Shown here: in pieces, positions 6,843-14,743 of the stretch | Layout of the letters: the number at the start of each line of letters is the position of its first letter | Numbering within the stretch: position 1 is the stretch's first letter | Assembly (NCBI GenBank): GCA_902786615.1 | Contig: CADADE010000024.1 | Coordinates: forward strand, 1-33,847 | Direction of reading: 5' to 3' | Origin: Oscillospiraceae bacterium | GTDB taxonomy: Bacteria > Bacillota_A > Clostridia > Oscillospirales > Oscillospiraceae | Length of the DNA: 33,847 bases | Position numbers and translations under genes: made by a program | The notes under the pieces: model-generated | Seen by the model: the letters and a program-made list of their open reading frames with translations, nothing else | Databases searched by the model: none | What the model was told of the DNA's origin: nothing

Positions 6843-8020
6843 CAGAAGTAGAACCAATCATACCCGGCGTTGCCCGGTCGGCTCAGGCAGTAGACGCCGA
6901 CGACGAGGTGGCCGAGCAGGAGAACGAGACCCGCGATGGCCTTGAGCCTCTCCGGGCGGCTCTTCCAGTCGGTGGCCCTGAGGCGGAGAAAAAGCAGGGT
7001 GATTGCCGTGCCGAAGACCGTCGTATAGAGCGCGAGGCTTCCCCACTCGTAGTTGCCGTCGTTTGCGCGAAAGCCCGTCTCGGTGAGGGTGAGCGCCTCC
7101 AGGATCGCGACGCCCAGCACGCCCCAGAGAATTTCGAGGCGGCCGCGCCGCTCCCGTTCCCGCACGCCCTGCGCCGCGTGGCTCCAGAGCGGCAGGAGCA
7201 GGCCGCGCAGATACATCACAAGGGCGGCGAGCAGGCCCGCGAGCGTCCAGCTTCTGAGCGCAACGCCAGAGTGCGCGCCCGCAAAGTCCTCGGCATAGAG
7301 GGCGCTGGAGCTCCACAGCAGGGCAAGCAGCGCCGGGATGAAGGCAAGGCCGATCAGAAATTCATTTTTGAGGCCTTTGGCGCGGGTTTTCACAAAGTCC
7401 CACACCAGCATGCAGAAGACCGCCGGGGCAAACGCGCCGAGAAAGCTGGGCTTAAAGAGCGTCGAGAGCAGCAGCCAGAGCAGCAGCCCCAGCCAGTCGG
7501 AGAGGCGGAGCCGCCCCCGGCGGCTCTCCCAGAGGGAGAAGAAGCACAGCAGCGCGAGCGGGATGGGCGTGCGGCTGAAGAGCAGGGTCATGTTGTGCAG
7601 GACGTTTCCGTTATACGCGCCGAGGTACATCTCCGTCTGCCCCGGGAGTATCCACGGACCGCACAGATGCGCAAGCAGCGCTGCAAGATACGCGTACTCC
7701 CATTCAAGCCTCGGAAACATCCGCCGCGCAAAGTACCAGAGCGTCCCGACGCCGAGGAGCTGATTTGCCGTCAGAATCAGGGACAGGGCGGTCTGCCCCC
7801 GCGCTTCGCCCAGCGTGTTCCACAGAAAGCGCACCAGCCAGGAGGCGAGACCGTAGTCGCTGTGCCCGAGGGCCAGCTTCACATGGGCCGGCATGTCCGA
7901 GAGGATGTAGTCGGCGCACATGAGATAGAAGATCCGCTGCCAGCGCCAGCAGAGAACCACGGTCAGCACTGCGCAGAAAATCAGACACAGGCGGCGCGGA
8001 AGCCTTGCTTTTTCCTCCAT
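6842..8020 (-). CDS. Polytopic membrane protein, possible GT-C-type glycosyltransferase
   Basis: A 392-aa integral membrane protein with roughly nine to ten hydrophobic helices and a basic N-terminus (MEEKARLPRRLCLIFCAVLT). Seen: an acidic motif after the first helix (YILSDMPAHVKLAL) and a later loop with GAYNGNVLHNMTLLFSRTPIP. Both placements resemble GT-C membrane glycosyltransferases, which carry an acidic residue in the first external loop. This is inference from shape, not a firm family assignment. The gene starts 3 nt after the CotH-like gene stop, with a GGAGGAG RBS inside the CotH end, so the two are one transcription unit and probably act together at the cell surface. It could transfer a sugar to, or be modified by, its neighbour; neither is shown. 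Confidence 0.8.
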   Translation of the reverse strand: MEEKARLPRRLCLIFCAVLTVVLCWRWQRIFYLMCADYILSDMPAHVKLALGHSDYGLASWLVRFLWNTLGEARGQTALSLILTANQLLGVGTLWYFARRMFPRLEWEYAYLAALLAHLCGPWILPGQTEMYLGAYNGNVLHNMTLLFSRTPIPLALLCFFSLWESRRGRLRLSDWLGLLLWLLLSTLFKPSFLGAFAPAVFCMLVWDFVKTRAKGLKNEFLIGLAFIPALLALLWSSSALYAEDFAGAHSGVALRSWTLAGLLAALVMYLRGLLLPLWSHAAQGVRERERRGRLEILWGVLGVAILEALTLTETGFRANDGNYEWGSLALYTTVFGTAITLLFLRLRATDWKSRPERLKAIAGLVLLLGHLVVGVYCLSRPGNAGYDWFYF

Positions 8021-8023
8021 GGC

Positions 8024-10504
8024 TCACTCCTCCGCCTTAGGGGGATTTTTGTCGATGGCGCCGAAGTAGTGCGCGCGCTCGGCGGGGCTCAGGCCGAAGG
8101 TGCGGGAGAGATTGTCGACGTTGGCCTGGCACCAGTCCCGCACGTCGATCATGCTTCTCAGATCGCCCAGAGCGCGCTCCCAGGATTTTTCGTTGGAGCC
8201 GATGCGCCCGTAGTCGCGCGGGATCTCGGGGCGGATCTCGTCCGCCATACGGTCAAGCTCCTCAAGGACGGACTCGTTGGACAGCGGCCCCTCCAGAAGC
8301 TCGGCCGCGCGCGTGAGGAACTTGTCGCGGAAGAGCGCGTTTTTCATCAGCGGCACGGAGAATGTGGCCACCTGAATCACGCTTGCCCCGTAGCCGTTGA
8401 GCAGATGACTCTGGATGCTGTCAAAGCTGCGGAAGGCGGCGTCCAGATCGTAAAACAGCAGGTGCCACCGGCCGTCGGCCTGGTAGGAGCGGGCGTAGCG
8501 GAGGTTGCCGCTCGTGACGTCGGTGTTCGCGCAGAAGCCCTCCAGGATCAGCCAGTCGATCAGGCTGTCGATGTCCACGGCCTTGCAGAAGGTTTTGTAA
8601 TTGTCGTCGGACGTCATGTCGTGGGTGTTCACAAAGTCCACCGTCGCCATGTAAAAGTCGGTGCCGTAGGGGGCGGGCGCCTCAAAGCACTCCACGCTGC
8701 TCTCCTCCACCTGGGCGACGTTTGCGTAGAGCGAGGCGTTCGGCCTCTCCTTGATGGTATAGATGCCCTGATACTCCCCATTGAGGTAGAGCACGCAGAA
8801 AATGCTGCGCTGGTTGACGGCGGCGGTGTCCGCCTTTTCGGCGAGGCGCTGGGCCAGCTCGTTGCGGATAACGGTCTGGTACTGGTCCTGCCCCGCCCGC
8901 AGCAGCAGCGCCGTGAACGTGGTCGCCCCGCCGCCGAAGAGATCGCATTTGAGCGTGGGGTCGCCGTAGGCTCCGCTGATGTGCACGGCGAGGTTTTTCT
9001 TAAAGAGCACCAGGCTCGTCTCCCCGTTCAGGGTGACGCCGCAGTTGATGTTGAAGTTCTCCCCGTCCTCGCGGTAGAGCGCGAGCGTTCCGGGCAGCTC
9101 ATAGAGCTTGCTGCCCGCGCCGTAGATCGCGGAAAACTCCCGGAAATCCTCAGCCACAAAGCTTGCCACCGGCAGCGTGTGGTTCTCGTTGAGAATAAAG
9201 CTCAGGGCCAGGGTGCGGCTCGGGATGGCGTCCGGCTCAAAGCGCTTCACGCTCACCACGCAGGTTTTGTCGATTTCGATGGGCCCGGTGTATAATTCGC
9301 TCTCCGGCGTGGGGGCGGAACCGTTGATCGTGTAGCGCAGCTCCCCCTCGCCCGTGTCCTTGAGCTCGAGCGTGACGGATTTTACGCCGTTGAACACCCC
9401 ATCGGGCGTGAGGGCGACGGGCTTGGCGCTCACTCTGCGCAGTCCCCCGGCGTTATCCCGCGCGGGACTCGGCACGTCAAAGTAGAAGAAGCCGGGGGCG
9501 TTGTCCATGCGGCCCATGCTACCGCCGGCGGGGATGTCACGCAGGCCGACGCAGTCGATGAGCTCGCCCTCGCTGTTCGTGATATAAAGCTGCTCCTGCG
9601 CGGCGTTGAGCGAAAAGCCCGTGCAGGGGGTGTAGCCGTAGAAGTCCGAGCCGGGGATCTCGCACACGAAAAGGGCGAGCTCGCCCGGCCGCAGCTCCTG
9701 CGCTGGCATCTGCCAGAGGAAGGGGTTCTCTCCGGTATCGGAGAGGTAGTAGTCGGAGAGCATCACCGTCTCGTCGGAGATGTTCTTGATCTCCACCCAG
9801 TCGCAGTCGGTGGAGCTGCCCGCCACATTGACGCCGAGGTTCTTGACCGCCGCCTCGTTGACCACAAGGGGGCCGCGCGCCTCCAGCGTGCGCTGCCAGG
9901 CGAGGGAGCCGGAGGCGTTGTTGGCATAGCCCGGCGTGGGGTAGAGCGTGGGGCCCCAGTTCCCCTCGTCGTCGAGGGCCATGGCCACATCCGCCGCGCA
10001 GCCGCCGCAGGCGGCAAAGTCCACGGCGATGTCCGCTGCGTCGTAGAGATACACGCAGTCGTACTCCGAGAGACCGAAGTCCATGTGCAGCTCGTCGTCC
10101 GCGCGGTTCTTCTTTGAGGCGAACAGCAGCAGCCGCTCCCCGGGCTTCAGCTCCGTCTTCGGGAAGATCCAGCCCCAGCGGCCCACGCGGTCGGCGATGC
10201 GGCAGCCCTGCAGGTCGATGACCTCGTCCGACATGTTTGTCAGCTCGATCCAGTCGGAGAAATCCCCGTCCTCGTCCTGCAGGACGCTGCGGTTTTTCTC
10301 CATCAGCTCCGTGATGCGCAGCTTCCCCATCAGGGACGACACCGGCGCCGCCATCGCGCTGGGGACGGGCGTGGGCGTGAGCTCCGCCGGGGCCGAGGCC
10401 TCGGCAATCATGGGCAGCTTCCGCTCAAACAGTACGGCGGAGCAGATCACCGCCGCCATCAGCACGGCCAGCAGCATCAATATGGAATGATTACGCTTCG
10501 GCAT
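8024..10504 (-). CDS. CotH-family kinase with lamin-tail and chitobiase-C-type domains, membrane-anchored
   Basis: An 826-aa exported protein. Domains in order: signal anchor (about 8-25, HSILMLLAVLMAAVICSAVL); Pro/Ala/Thr linker; lamin-tail domain 1 (about 57-180, LRITELMEKNRS...SDWIELTNMSDEVIDLQG); lamin-tail domain 2 (about 205-330, LVVNEAAVKN...CDWVEIKNISDETVMLSDYYLSD); a chitobiase/Ig-like strand domain (about 365-430, ELRYTINGSAPTPESELYTG); and a CotH domain (about 450-780). The CotH domain shows LYLNGEYQGIYTIKERPN, NLRYARSY and WHLLFYDLDAAF, matching the family's ATP- and metal-binding signatures. CotH proteins are secretory-pathway-type protein kinases, known from Bacillus spore-coat CotH. 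Lamin-tail domains suggest binding at the surface. The start at 10504 has GGAGGG 6 nt upstream and gives a proper signal anchor. It is cotranscribed with the membrane protein at 6842. Confidence 0.9.
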   Translation of the reverse strand: MPKRNHSILMLLAVLMAAVICSAVLFERKLPMIAEASAPAELTPTPVPSAMAAPVSSLMGKLRITELMEKNRSVLQDEDGDFSDWIELTNMSDEVIDLQGCRIADRVGRWGWIFPKTELKPGERLLLFASKKNRADDELHMDFGLSEYDCVYLYDAADIAVDFAACGGCAADVAMALDDEGNWGPTLYPTPGYANNASGSLAWQRTLEARGPLVVNEAAVKNLGVNVAGSSTDCDWVEIKNISDETVMLSDYYLSDTGENPFLWQMPAQELRPGELALFVCEIPGSDFYGYTPCTGFSLNAAQEQLYITNSEGELIDCVGLRDIPAGGSMGRMDNAPGFFYFDVPSPARDNAGGLRRVSAKPVALTPDGVFNGVKSVTLELKDTGEGELRYTINGSAPTPESELYTGPIEIDKTCVVSVKRFEPDAIPSRTLALSFILNENHTLPVASFVAEDFREFSAIYGAGSKLYELPGTLALYREDGENFNINCGVTLNGETSLVLFKKNLAVHISGAYGDPTLKCDLFGGGATTFTALLLRAGQDQYQTVIRNELAQRLAEKADTAAVNQRSIFCVLYLNGEYQGIYTIKERPNASLYANVAQVEESSVECFEAPAPYGTDFYMATVDFVNTHDMTSDDNYKTFCKAVDIDSLIDWLILEGFCANTDVTSGNLRYARSYQADGRWHLLFYDLDAAFRSFDSIQSHLLNGYGASVIQVATFSVPLMKNALFRDKFLTRAAELLEGPLSNESVLEELDRMADEIRPEIPRDYGRIGSNEKSWERALGDLRSMIDVRDWCQANVDNLSRTFGLSPAERAHYFGAIDKNPPKAEE

Positions 10505-10547
10505 GGGAAACCCTCCAAAGTCGGAAAATAGCAAATCGAATTACAAT

Positions 10548-10577
10548 ATTATACCGCCGACCGACACACTCTGTCAA
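10548..10577 (-). promoter_or_regulatory. Near-consensus promoter of the CotH/membrane-protein operon
   Basis: On the minus strand, perfect -35 TTGACA (10572-10577), 18-bp spacer and perfect -10 TATAAT (10548-10553), 43 bp ahead of the start codon. No extra operator is obvious. Confidence 0.85.
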
Positions 10578-10586
10578 ACACAAAGC

Positions 10587-10615
10587 TTGTGCAAAAACCG
10601 GGGAGAGGGTATAAT
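10587..10615 (+). promoter_or_regulatory. Promoter of ansA
   Basis: -35 TTGTGC (10587-10592, weak), 17-bp spacer and perfect -10 TATAAT (10610-10615), just before the short palindromic repeat and ansA. It is back-to-back with the CotH promoter, 10 bp apart. Confidence 0.6.
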
Positions 10616-10623
10616 GAGAAAAA

Positions 10624-10677
10624 GACTCCCTCAGTCGCTTCGCGACAGCTCCCTCAGGGAGGGAGCTTATAAGGAAG
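10624..10677. repeat. Short palindromic repeat supplying the ansA Shine-Dalgarno region
   Basis: A 54-bp unit beginning GACTCCCTCAGTCGCTTCGC and ending with TATAAGGAAG. It recurs with a single difference at 11896-11949. It holds nested palindromes (TCGCTTCGCGA; CTCCCTCAGGGAG). Its 3' end (AAGGAAGAGG, 10671-10680) is the ribosome binding site for ansA. Confidence 0.85.
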
Positions 10678-10687
10678 AGGTGTTCAT

Positions 10688-11686
10688 ATGAAAAACATCC
10701 TCATGCTGGGCACGGGCGGGACCATCGCCTCTGAGATGACGCCGGAGGGGCTTGCGCCCGAGCTCACGCCGAGCCAGCTTCTGCGCTATGTGCCCGCCAT
10801 CCGGGAGCTCTGCCGCGTGGACTGCGTGAATCTCTTTTCGCTGGATTCCACCAACATCACGCCCGCCCACTGGATTAAAACCGCCGCCGCCATCCGCGAA
10901 GCCTATGACGAGTACGACGGCTTTGTCATCAGCCACGGCACCGACACCATGGCCTATACCGCCGCGGCCCTGAGCTATCTGGTGCAGGGGGCGGACAAGC
11001 CCATCATCATCACCGGGGCGCAAAAGCCCATCAACTACGACTCCACCGACTCCAAGCTGAACCTGACCGACGCCTTTGTCTGCGCGGCCTCCGGCCTCCT
11101 TGCGGGCGTGAACATCGTTTTCAGCGGGCGCGTCATCCTCGGCACCCATGCGCGCAAGACCTGCTCGAAGAGCTTCGCCGCCTTCTCCAGCATCAACTAC
11201 CCCGACGTGGGCATCCTGCTGGATCACCATCTCGTGCGCTACATCCCGCCGGACGCCTTTTACGCCCCGCGCTTTTTCGACGTGCTGGATGAAAAGGTGG
11301 CGCTGGTAAAAATGGTGCCGGGTCTTGACCCCGCGGTGCTGGACTTTCTTCTGGAGCGAAACGACGCGCTCATCATGGAGTGCTTCGGCGTCGGCGGCCT
11401 TCCCGCCTATGAGGACGAGGGTATCCTGCGCCTCGTGCAGAAGCACACGGCGGCGGGGAAATTTCTCGTCGTCACCACCCAGGTGCAGAATGAGGGCTCG
11501 GATCTCTCGGTCTACTCGGTGGGTCACAGCCTCAAGCAGAATCCCCTGGTTTTGGAGGGCTACGATATGACGAGCGAGTCCCTCTACGCCAAGATGATGT
11601 GGATTCTGGGTCAGACGAAGGAGCCGCGCGAGGTGGCGAAACTGTTTTATACACCGGTTGCGCACGATATGCTGCGGGGAACGTGA
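10688..11686 (+). CDS. ansA: L-asparaginase, type I-like
   Basis: Hydrolyses L-asparagine to aspartate and ammonia. Seen: 332 aa with the N-terminal active-site motif LGTGGTIAS (nucleophile Thr about residue 12) and the second motif ISHGTDTMAYTA (about 83-93) carrying the Thr-Asp pair. A Lys of the catalytic set lies in ITGAQKPINYDSTDS. There is no signal peptide, so it is cytosolic, as in the type I class. The ATG at 10688 is 7 nt after AAGGAAGAGG. That element comes from an intergenic repeat, so the repeat forms part of the 5' UTR. A long compound repeat separates it from the next gene. Confidence 0.92.
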   Translation: MKNILMLGTGGTIASEMTPEGLAPELTPSQLLRYVPAIRELCRVDCVNLFSLDSTNITPAHWIKTAAAIREAYDEYDGFVISHGTDTMAYTAAALSYLVQGADKPIIITGAQKPINYDSTDSKLNLTDAFVCAASGLLAGVNIVFSGRVILGTHARKTCSKSFAAFSSINYPDVGILLDHHLVRYIPPDAFYAPRFFDVLDEKVALVKMVPGLDPAVLDFLLERNDALIMECFGVGGLPAYEDEGILRLVQKHTAAGKFLVVTTQVQNEGSDLSVYSVGHSLKQNPLVLEGYDMTSESLYAKMMWILGQTKEPREVAKLFYTPVAHDMLRGT

Positions 11687-11694
11687 CCGCCTTT

Positions 11695-11949
11695 ACCTCC
11701 CTTTGGAAAAAGGGAGGTGCCCCGAAGGGGCGGAGGGATCGATATACGGAGATTGCACAGATCGGTCGATCCCTCAGTCACGGCCGCGTGGGACCCCTTC
11801 CACCGCTGAAGCGGTCCCCCTCCCCCAAACGCCGTAAACGGCTGGGGGAGGCGAGGGCCGCGACAGCTCCCTTTCGCAAAGGGAGCTTATAAGGAGACTC
11901 CCTCAGTCGCTTCGCGACAGCTCCCTCAGGGAGGGAGCCTATAAGGAAG
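11695..11949. repeat. Compound palindromic repeat block, copy 5, ending in the RBS of the next gene
   Basis: About 255 bp holding several family modules in tandem: ACCTCCCTTTGGAAAAAGGG at the left, a GGAGGGATCGATA core, CCCCCAAACGCCGTAAACGG, then CTCCCTTTCGCAAAGGGAG (11868-11886). It ends with a second copy of the 54-bp unit seen before ansA (11896-11949). The block looks like nested or adjacent insertions. Its end, AAGGAAGGA (11943-11951), is the RBS of the flavoprotein gene at 11958. Confidence 0.8.
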
Positions 11950-11957
11950 GATATTTT

Positions 11958-13169
11958 ATGCAAACTGTAATCATCATCGGCGCCGGGGCGTCCGGCATGA
12001 TGGCCGCGCTGACCGCCAGGGAACAGAACAACAACCGCGTTATTCTGCTCGAGCGGCAGCAGCGCGTCGGGCGCAAGCTCCTTGCCACCGGCAACGGGCG
12101 CTGCAACCTCACCAACACCGGCGCGTCCATCGAACACTACCACGGCGAGAACCGGGACTTCGCCGCGCCCGCGCTGGAGGCCTTCCCGCCCGCGGCGGCG
12201 CTGGACTTTTTCCACGGGCTTGGTCTTGTGACCGTGGAGGAATACGGCGGGCGGGTCTATCCCCTGTCGGACTCCGCCAACAGCGTGGTGGACGTGCTGC
12301 GCTTCGCCCTGGAAGCCCGGGGCGTGGAGCTCAGAACCGCCTGCCCCGTGCGGGAGATCAAACGGGAAAAGCAGGGCTTCACCGTCGTGACCGATACTGA
12401 AACGCTCCGCGCGGACAAGCTGATCGTCGCCTGCGGGGGCACGGCGGGCGAAAAGCTCGGCGGCGTGATGGACGGGTATGAGCTTTTGAAAGCCCTGGGC
12501 CACAAGCGCACGGCGCTCTATCCCTCTCTCGTCCAGCTCTTGACCGCGCCGGACTATCCCCGCGCCCTCAAGGGCGTGCGGGCCGACTGCCGCCTGCGCC
12601 TGCTCGCCGGGGAAAATGTCCTCGCCGAGAGCGCGGGGGAGCTGCAGTTTACCGAGACGGGGGTCTCCGGTCCGGCGGTCTTTGACCTCTCCCGCGCGGT
12701 CTCCACGGGCGGGAAGGGTCTCGCCCTCGCGGCGGACTTTCTGAGAGAATACGGCGAAGCCGCCGTCCTCGAGATGTTAAAATCCCGCCGGGTAAATCTG
12801 CCCGATCTCCCGGCTGCGGACATGCTGACCGGGATCGTCCACAACCGCCTCGGACGGATGCTGGTCAAATATGCGGGACTGGACGCAAACGCCCCCCTGC
12901 AAACGCTCTCAGGCGCGGCGCTGCGCCGTCTTGCTGCTGCCTGCAAGGACTTTCGGCTTGACGTGCGCGGGACCGAGGGCTTTGACAAGGCGCAGGTCAC
13001 GGCGGGCGGCGTAAAGACCTCCGGCTTCAATCCCGAGACGCTGGAGAGCTGGTTTGTCCCCGGCCTCTTCGCCTGCGGGGAGGTACTCGACATCGACGCC
13101 GACTGCGGGGGCTTCAACCTCCAGTGGGCCTGGGCCAGCGGGAGACTCGCGGGGAGGCTTGGCACATGA
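11958..13169 (+). CDS. NAD(P)/FAD-dependent oxidoreductase, HI0933/YhiN/BaiN family
   Basis: A 403-aa flavoprotein. Seen: N-terminal Rossmann motif VIIIGAGASGMMAALTA (about 4-20), then the family signature RQQRVGRKLLATGNGRCNLTN (about 33-53). A middle insert domain (about 180-320) follows, and the C-terminal FAD-contact motif reads FVPGLFACGEVLDIDADCGGFNLQWAWASG. This family includes BaiN of bile-acid-converting clostridia and YhiN of enterobacteria. In most members, including this one, the physiological substrate is unknown. The start is set by AAGGAAGGA, 6 nt ahead of the ATG. It overlaps the next flavoprotein gene by 4 nt (ATGA), so they are translationally coupled. Confidence 0.9.
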   Translation: MQTVIIIGAGASGMMAALTAREQNNNRVILLERQQRVGRKLLATGNGRCNLTNTGASIEHYHGENRDFAAPALEAFPPAAALDFFHGLGLVTVEEYGGRVYPLSDSANSVVDVLRFALEARGVELRTACPVREIKREKQGFTVVTDTETLRADKLIVACGGTAGEKLGGVMDGYELLKALGHKRTALYPSLVQLLTAPDYPRALKGVRADCRLRLLAGENVLAESAGELQFTETGVSGPAVFDLSRAVSTGGKGLALAADFLREYGEAAVLEMLKSRRVNLPDLPAADMLTGIVHNRLGRMLVKYAGLDANAPLQTLSGAALRRLAAACKDFRLDVRGTEGFDKAQVTAGGVKTSGFNPETLESWFVPGLFACGEVLDIDADCGGFNLQWAWASGRLAGRLGT

Positions 13170-14743
13170 TCCTGATACGAAACCTCCGCCTCGAGCCGGG
13201 GGAAGCTTTAGATAAGCTGCGGCAGAAGGCCGCAAAAAAGCTCCGCGTATCGGAGGGCGAGATTTTGGACTGCCGTCCGGTCAAGCGCTCCCTCGACGCG
13301 CGAAAGAAAAACGACATTCACTATACCTGCTCCGCCGCCGTGACGCTCCGGCGCGGGGAGGAGCGGGCGCTCAAAAACGCCGGGAAGGACGCCTCGCCCT
13401 GGACGCCGCCAAGCTATGACATTCCCATGGTCAATACGGCGGAGCGGCCTGTGGTCGTGGGCTTCGGCCCTGCGGGCATGTTCGCGGCGCTCGTGCTGGC
13501 GAAGGCCGGGGCAAGGCCCATCGTCCTTGAGCGGGGCCAGGCGGTGGAGAAGCGCTCCGCCGCGGTCGAGGCCTTCCGCCGGGGCGGGGACTTAAACCCC
13601 GAGTCGAACGTCCAGTTCGGCGAGGGCGGGGCCGGCACCTTCTCGGACGGCAAGCTCAACACCGGCACGCACGATAAGCGCATGTTCTGGGTATTGGAGC
13701 AGTTTGCCGCCCACGGCGCGCCGGAGAGTGTGACCTATGACGCAAAACCCCACATCGGGACGGACGTGCTGGTGGACGTGGTGAGGCGCATCCGGGAGGA
13801 GATCCTCTCCCTCGGCGGAGAGATCCGCTTTGAAACGCGGCTTGACGGCCTGATTTCGGAAAACGGCGCGCTCTGCGGGGCAAGGATCACCCACGCGGGC
13901 GTAACGGAGATGCTCCCCTGCCGTCAAATGATCCTCGCCATCGGCCACTCGGCGCGGGACAGCTTTGAGATGCTGCACGCCCTCGGCATTTCCATGGAGC
14001 GCAAGTCCTTCTCCATGGGCGTGCGCATCGAGCACAAGCAGACAGCTATCGACCTTGCCCAGTACGGGCGCGCGCGTGGCGCGCTCCCGGCGGCGGACTA
14101 CAGTCTCAGCGTCCATCTCCCGGACGGGACGAGCGCCTATACCTTCTGCATGTGCCCGGGCGGGCTGGTCTTCGCCGCGGCCTCGGAGGCGGGCGGCGTC
14201 GTCACGAACGGCATGAGCTATTCCCGGCGCGACGGCGAAAACGCCAACGCCGCCCTGCTCGTCACCCTGCGCACGGAGGATTTCCCCGGCACGGGGGTGC
14301 TTGCCGGCATGTACTGGCAGCGGGAGATCGAGCGGGCGGCCTATGCCTGTACCGGCTCCTACCGCGCGCCCGCGCAGCTCGTGGGAGACTTTCTGAATAA
14401 GCGCCCCAGCGCGGGGCCGGGATCCGTACTTCCCAGCTATGAGCCGGGGGTGTGTTGGGGCGATCTGCGCCGGGTGCTGCCCAAAAAAATCACCGACGTG
14501 ATGCAGAACGCCATCCCCGCGCTCGGGAAAAAGCTGCGCGGCTTTGACGATCCGGCGGCGGTGCTCACCGGGCCGGAGACGCGTTCGTCCTCGCCCGTGC
14601 GCATCCTGCGGGACGAGAGCCTGCAAAGCCCGACGCTGCGCGGCCTCTACCCCTGCGGCGAGGGCGCGGGCTACGCCGGGGGCATCACCTCCGCCGCAGT
14701 GGACGGCCTGCGATGCGCCGAGGCGGTTTTGATACAAAAATGA
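13166..14743 (+). CDS. FAD-dependent dehydrogenase, COG2509-type
   Basis: A 525-aa flavoprotein. Seen: a small N-terminal alpha/beta domain (about 1-85, with SLDARKKNDIHYTCSAAV). A Rossmann FAD-binding motif (VVVGFGPAGMFAALVLAKAG, about 96-115) and the family hallmark FGEGGAGTFSDGKL follow. A central domain includes FSMGVRIEHKQ and CMCPGGLVFAAASE. The C-terminal FAD motif is YPCGEGAGYAGGITSAAVDG. The family is widespread and has no firmly known substrate. The start is the ATG at 13166, inside the stop of the preceding flavoprotein (ATGA overlap), and the protein begins MILIRNLRL as in relatives. It overlaps the GT39-like gene by 4 nt. Confidence 0.9.
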   Translation: MILIRNLRLEPGEALDKLRQKAAKKLRVSEGEILDCRPVKRSLDARKKNDIHYTCSAAVTLRRGEERALKNAGKDASPWTPPSYDIPMVNTAERPVVVGFGPAGMFAALVLAKAGARPIVLERGQAVEKRSAAVEAFRRGGDLNPESNVQFGEGGAGTFSDGKLNTGTHDKRMFWVLEQFAAHGAPESVTYDAKPHIGTDVLVDVVRRIREEILSLGGEIRFETRLDGLISENGALCGARITHAGVTEMLPCRQMILAIGHSARDSFEMLHALGISMERKSFSMGVRIEHKQTAIDLAQYGRARGALPAADYSLSVHLPDGTSAYTFCMCPGGLVFAAASEAGGVVTNGMSYSRRDGENANAALLVTLRTEDFPGTGVLAGMYWQREIERAAYACTGSYRAPAQLVGDFLNKRPSAGPGSVLPSYEPGVCWGDLRRVLPKKITDVMQNAIPALGKKLRGFDDPAAVLTGPETRSSSPVRILRDESLQSPTLRGLYPCGEGAGYAGGITSAAVDGLRCAEAVLIQK

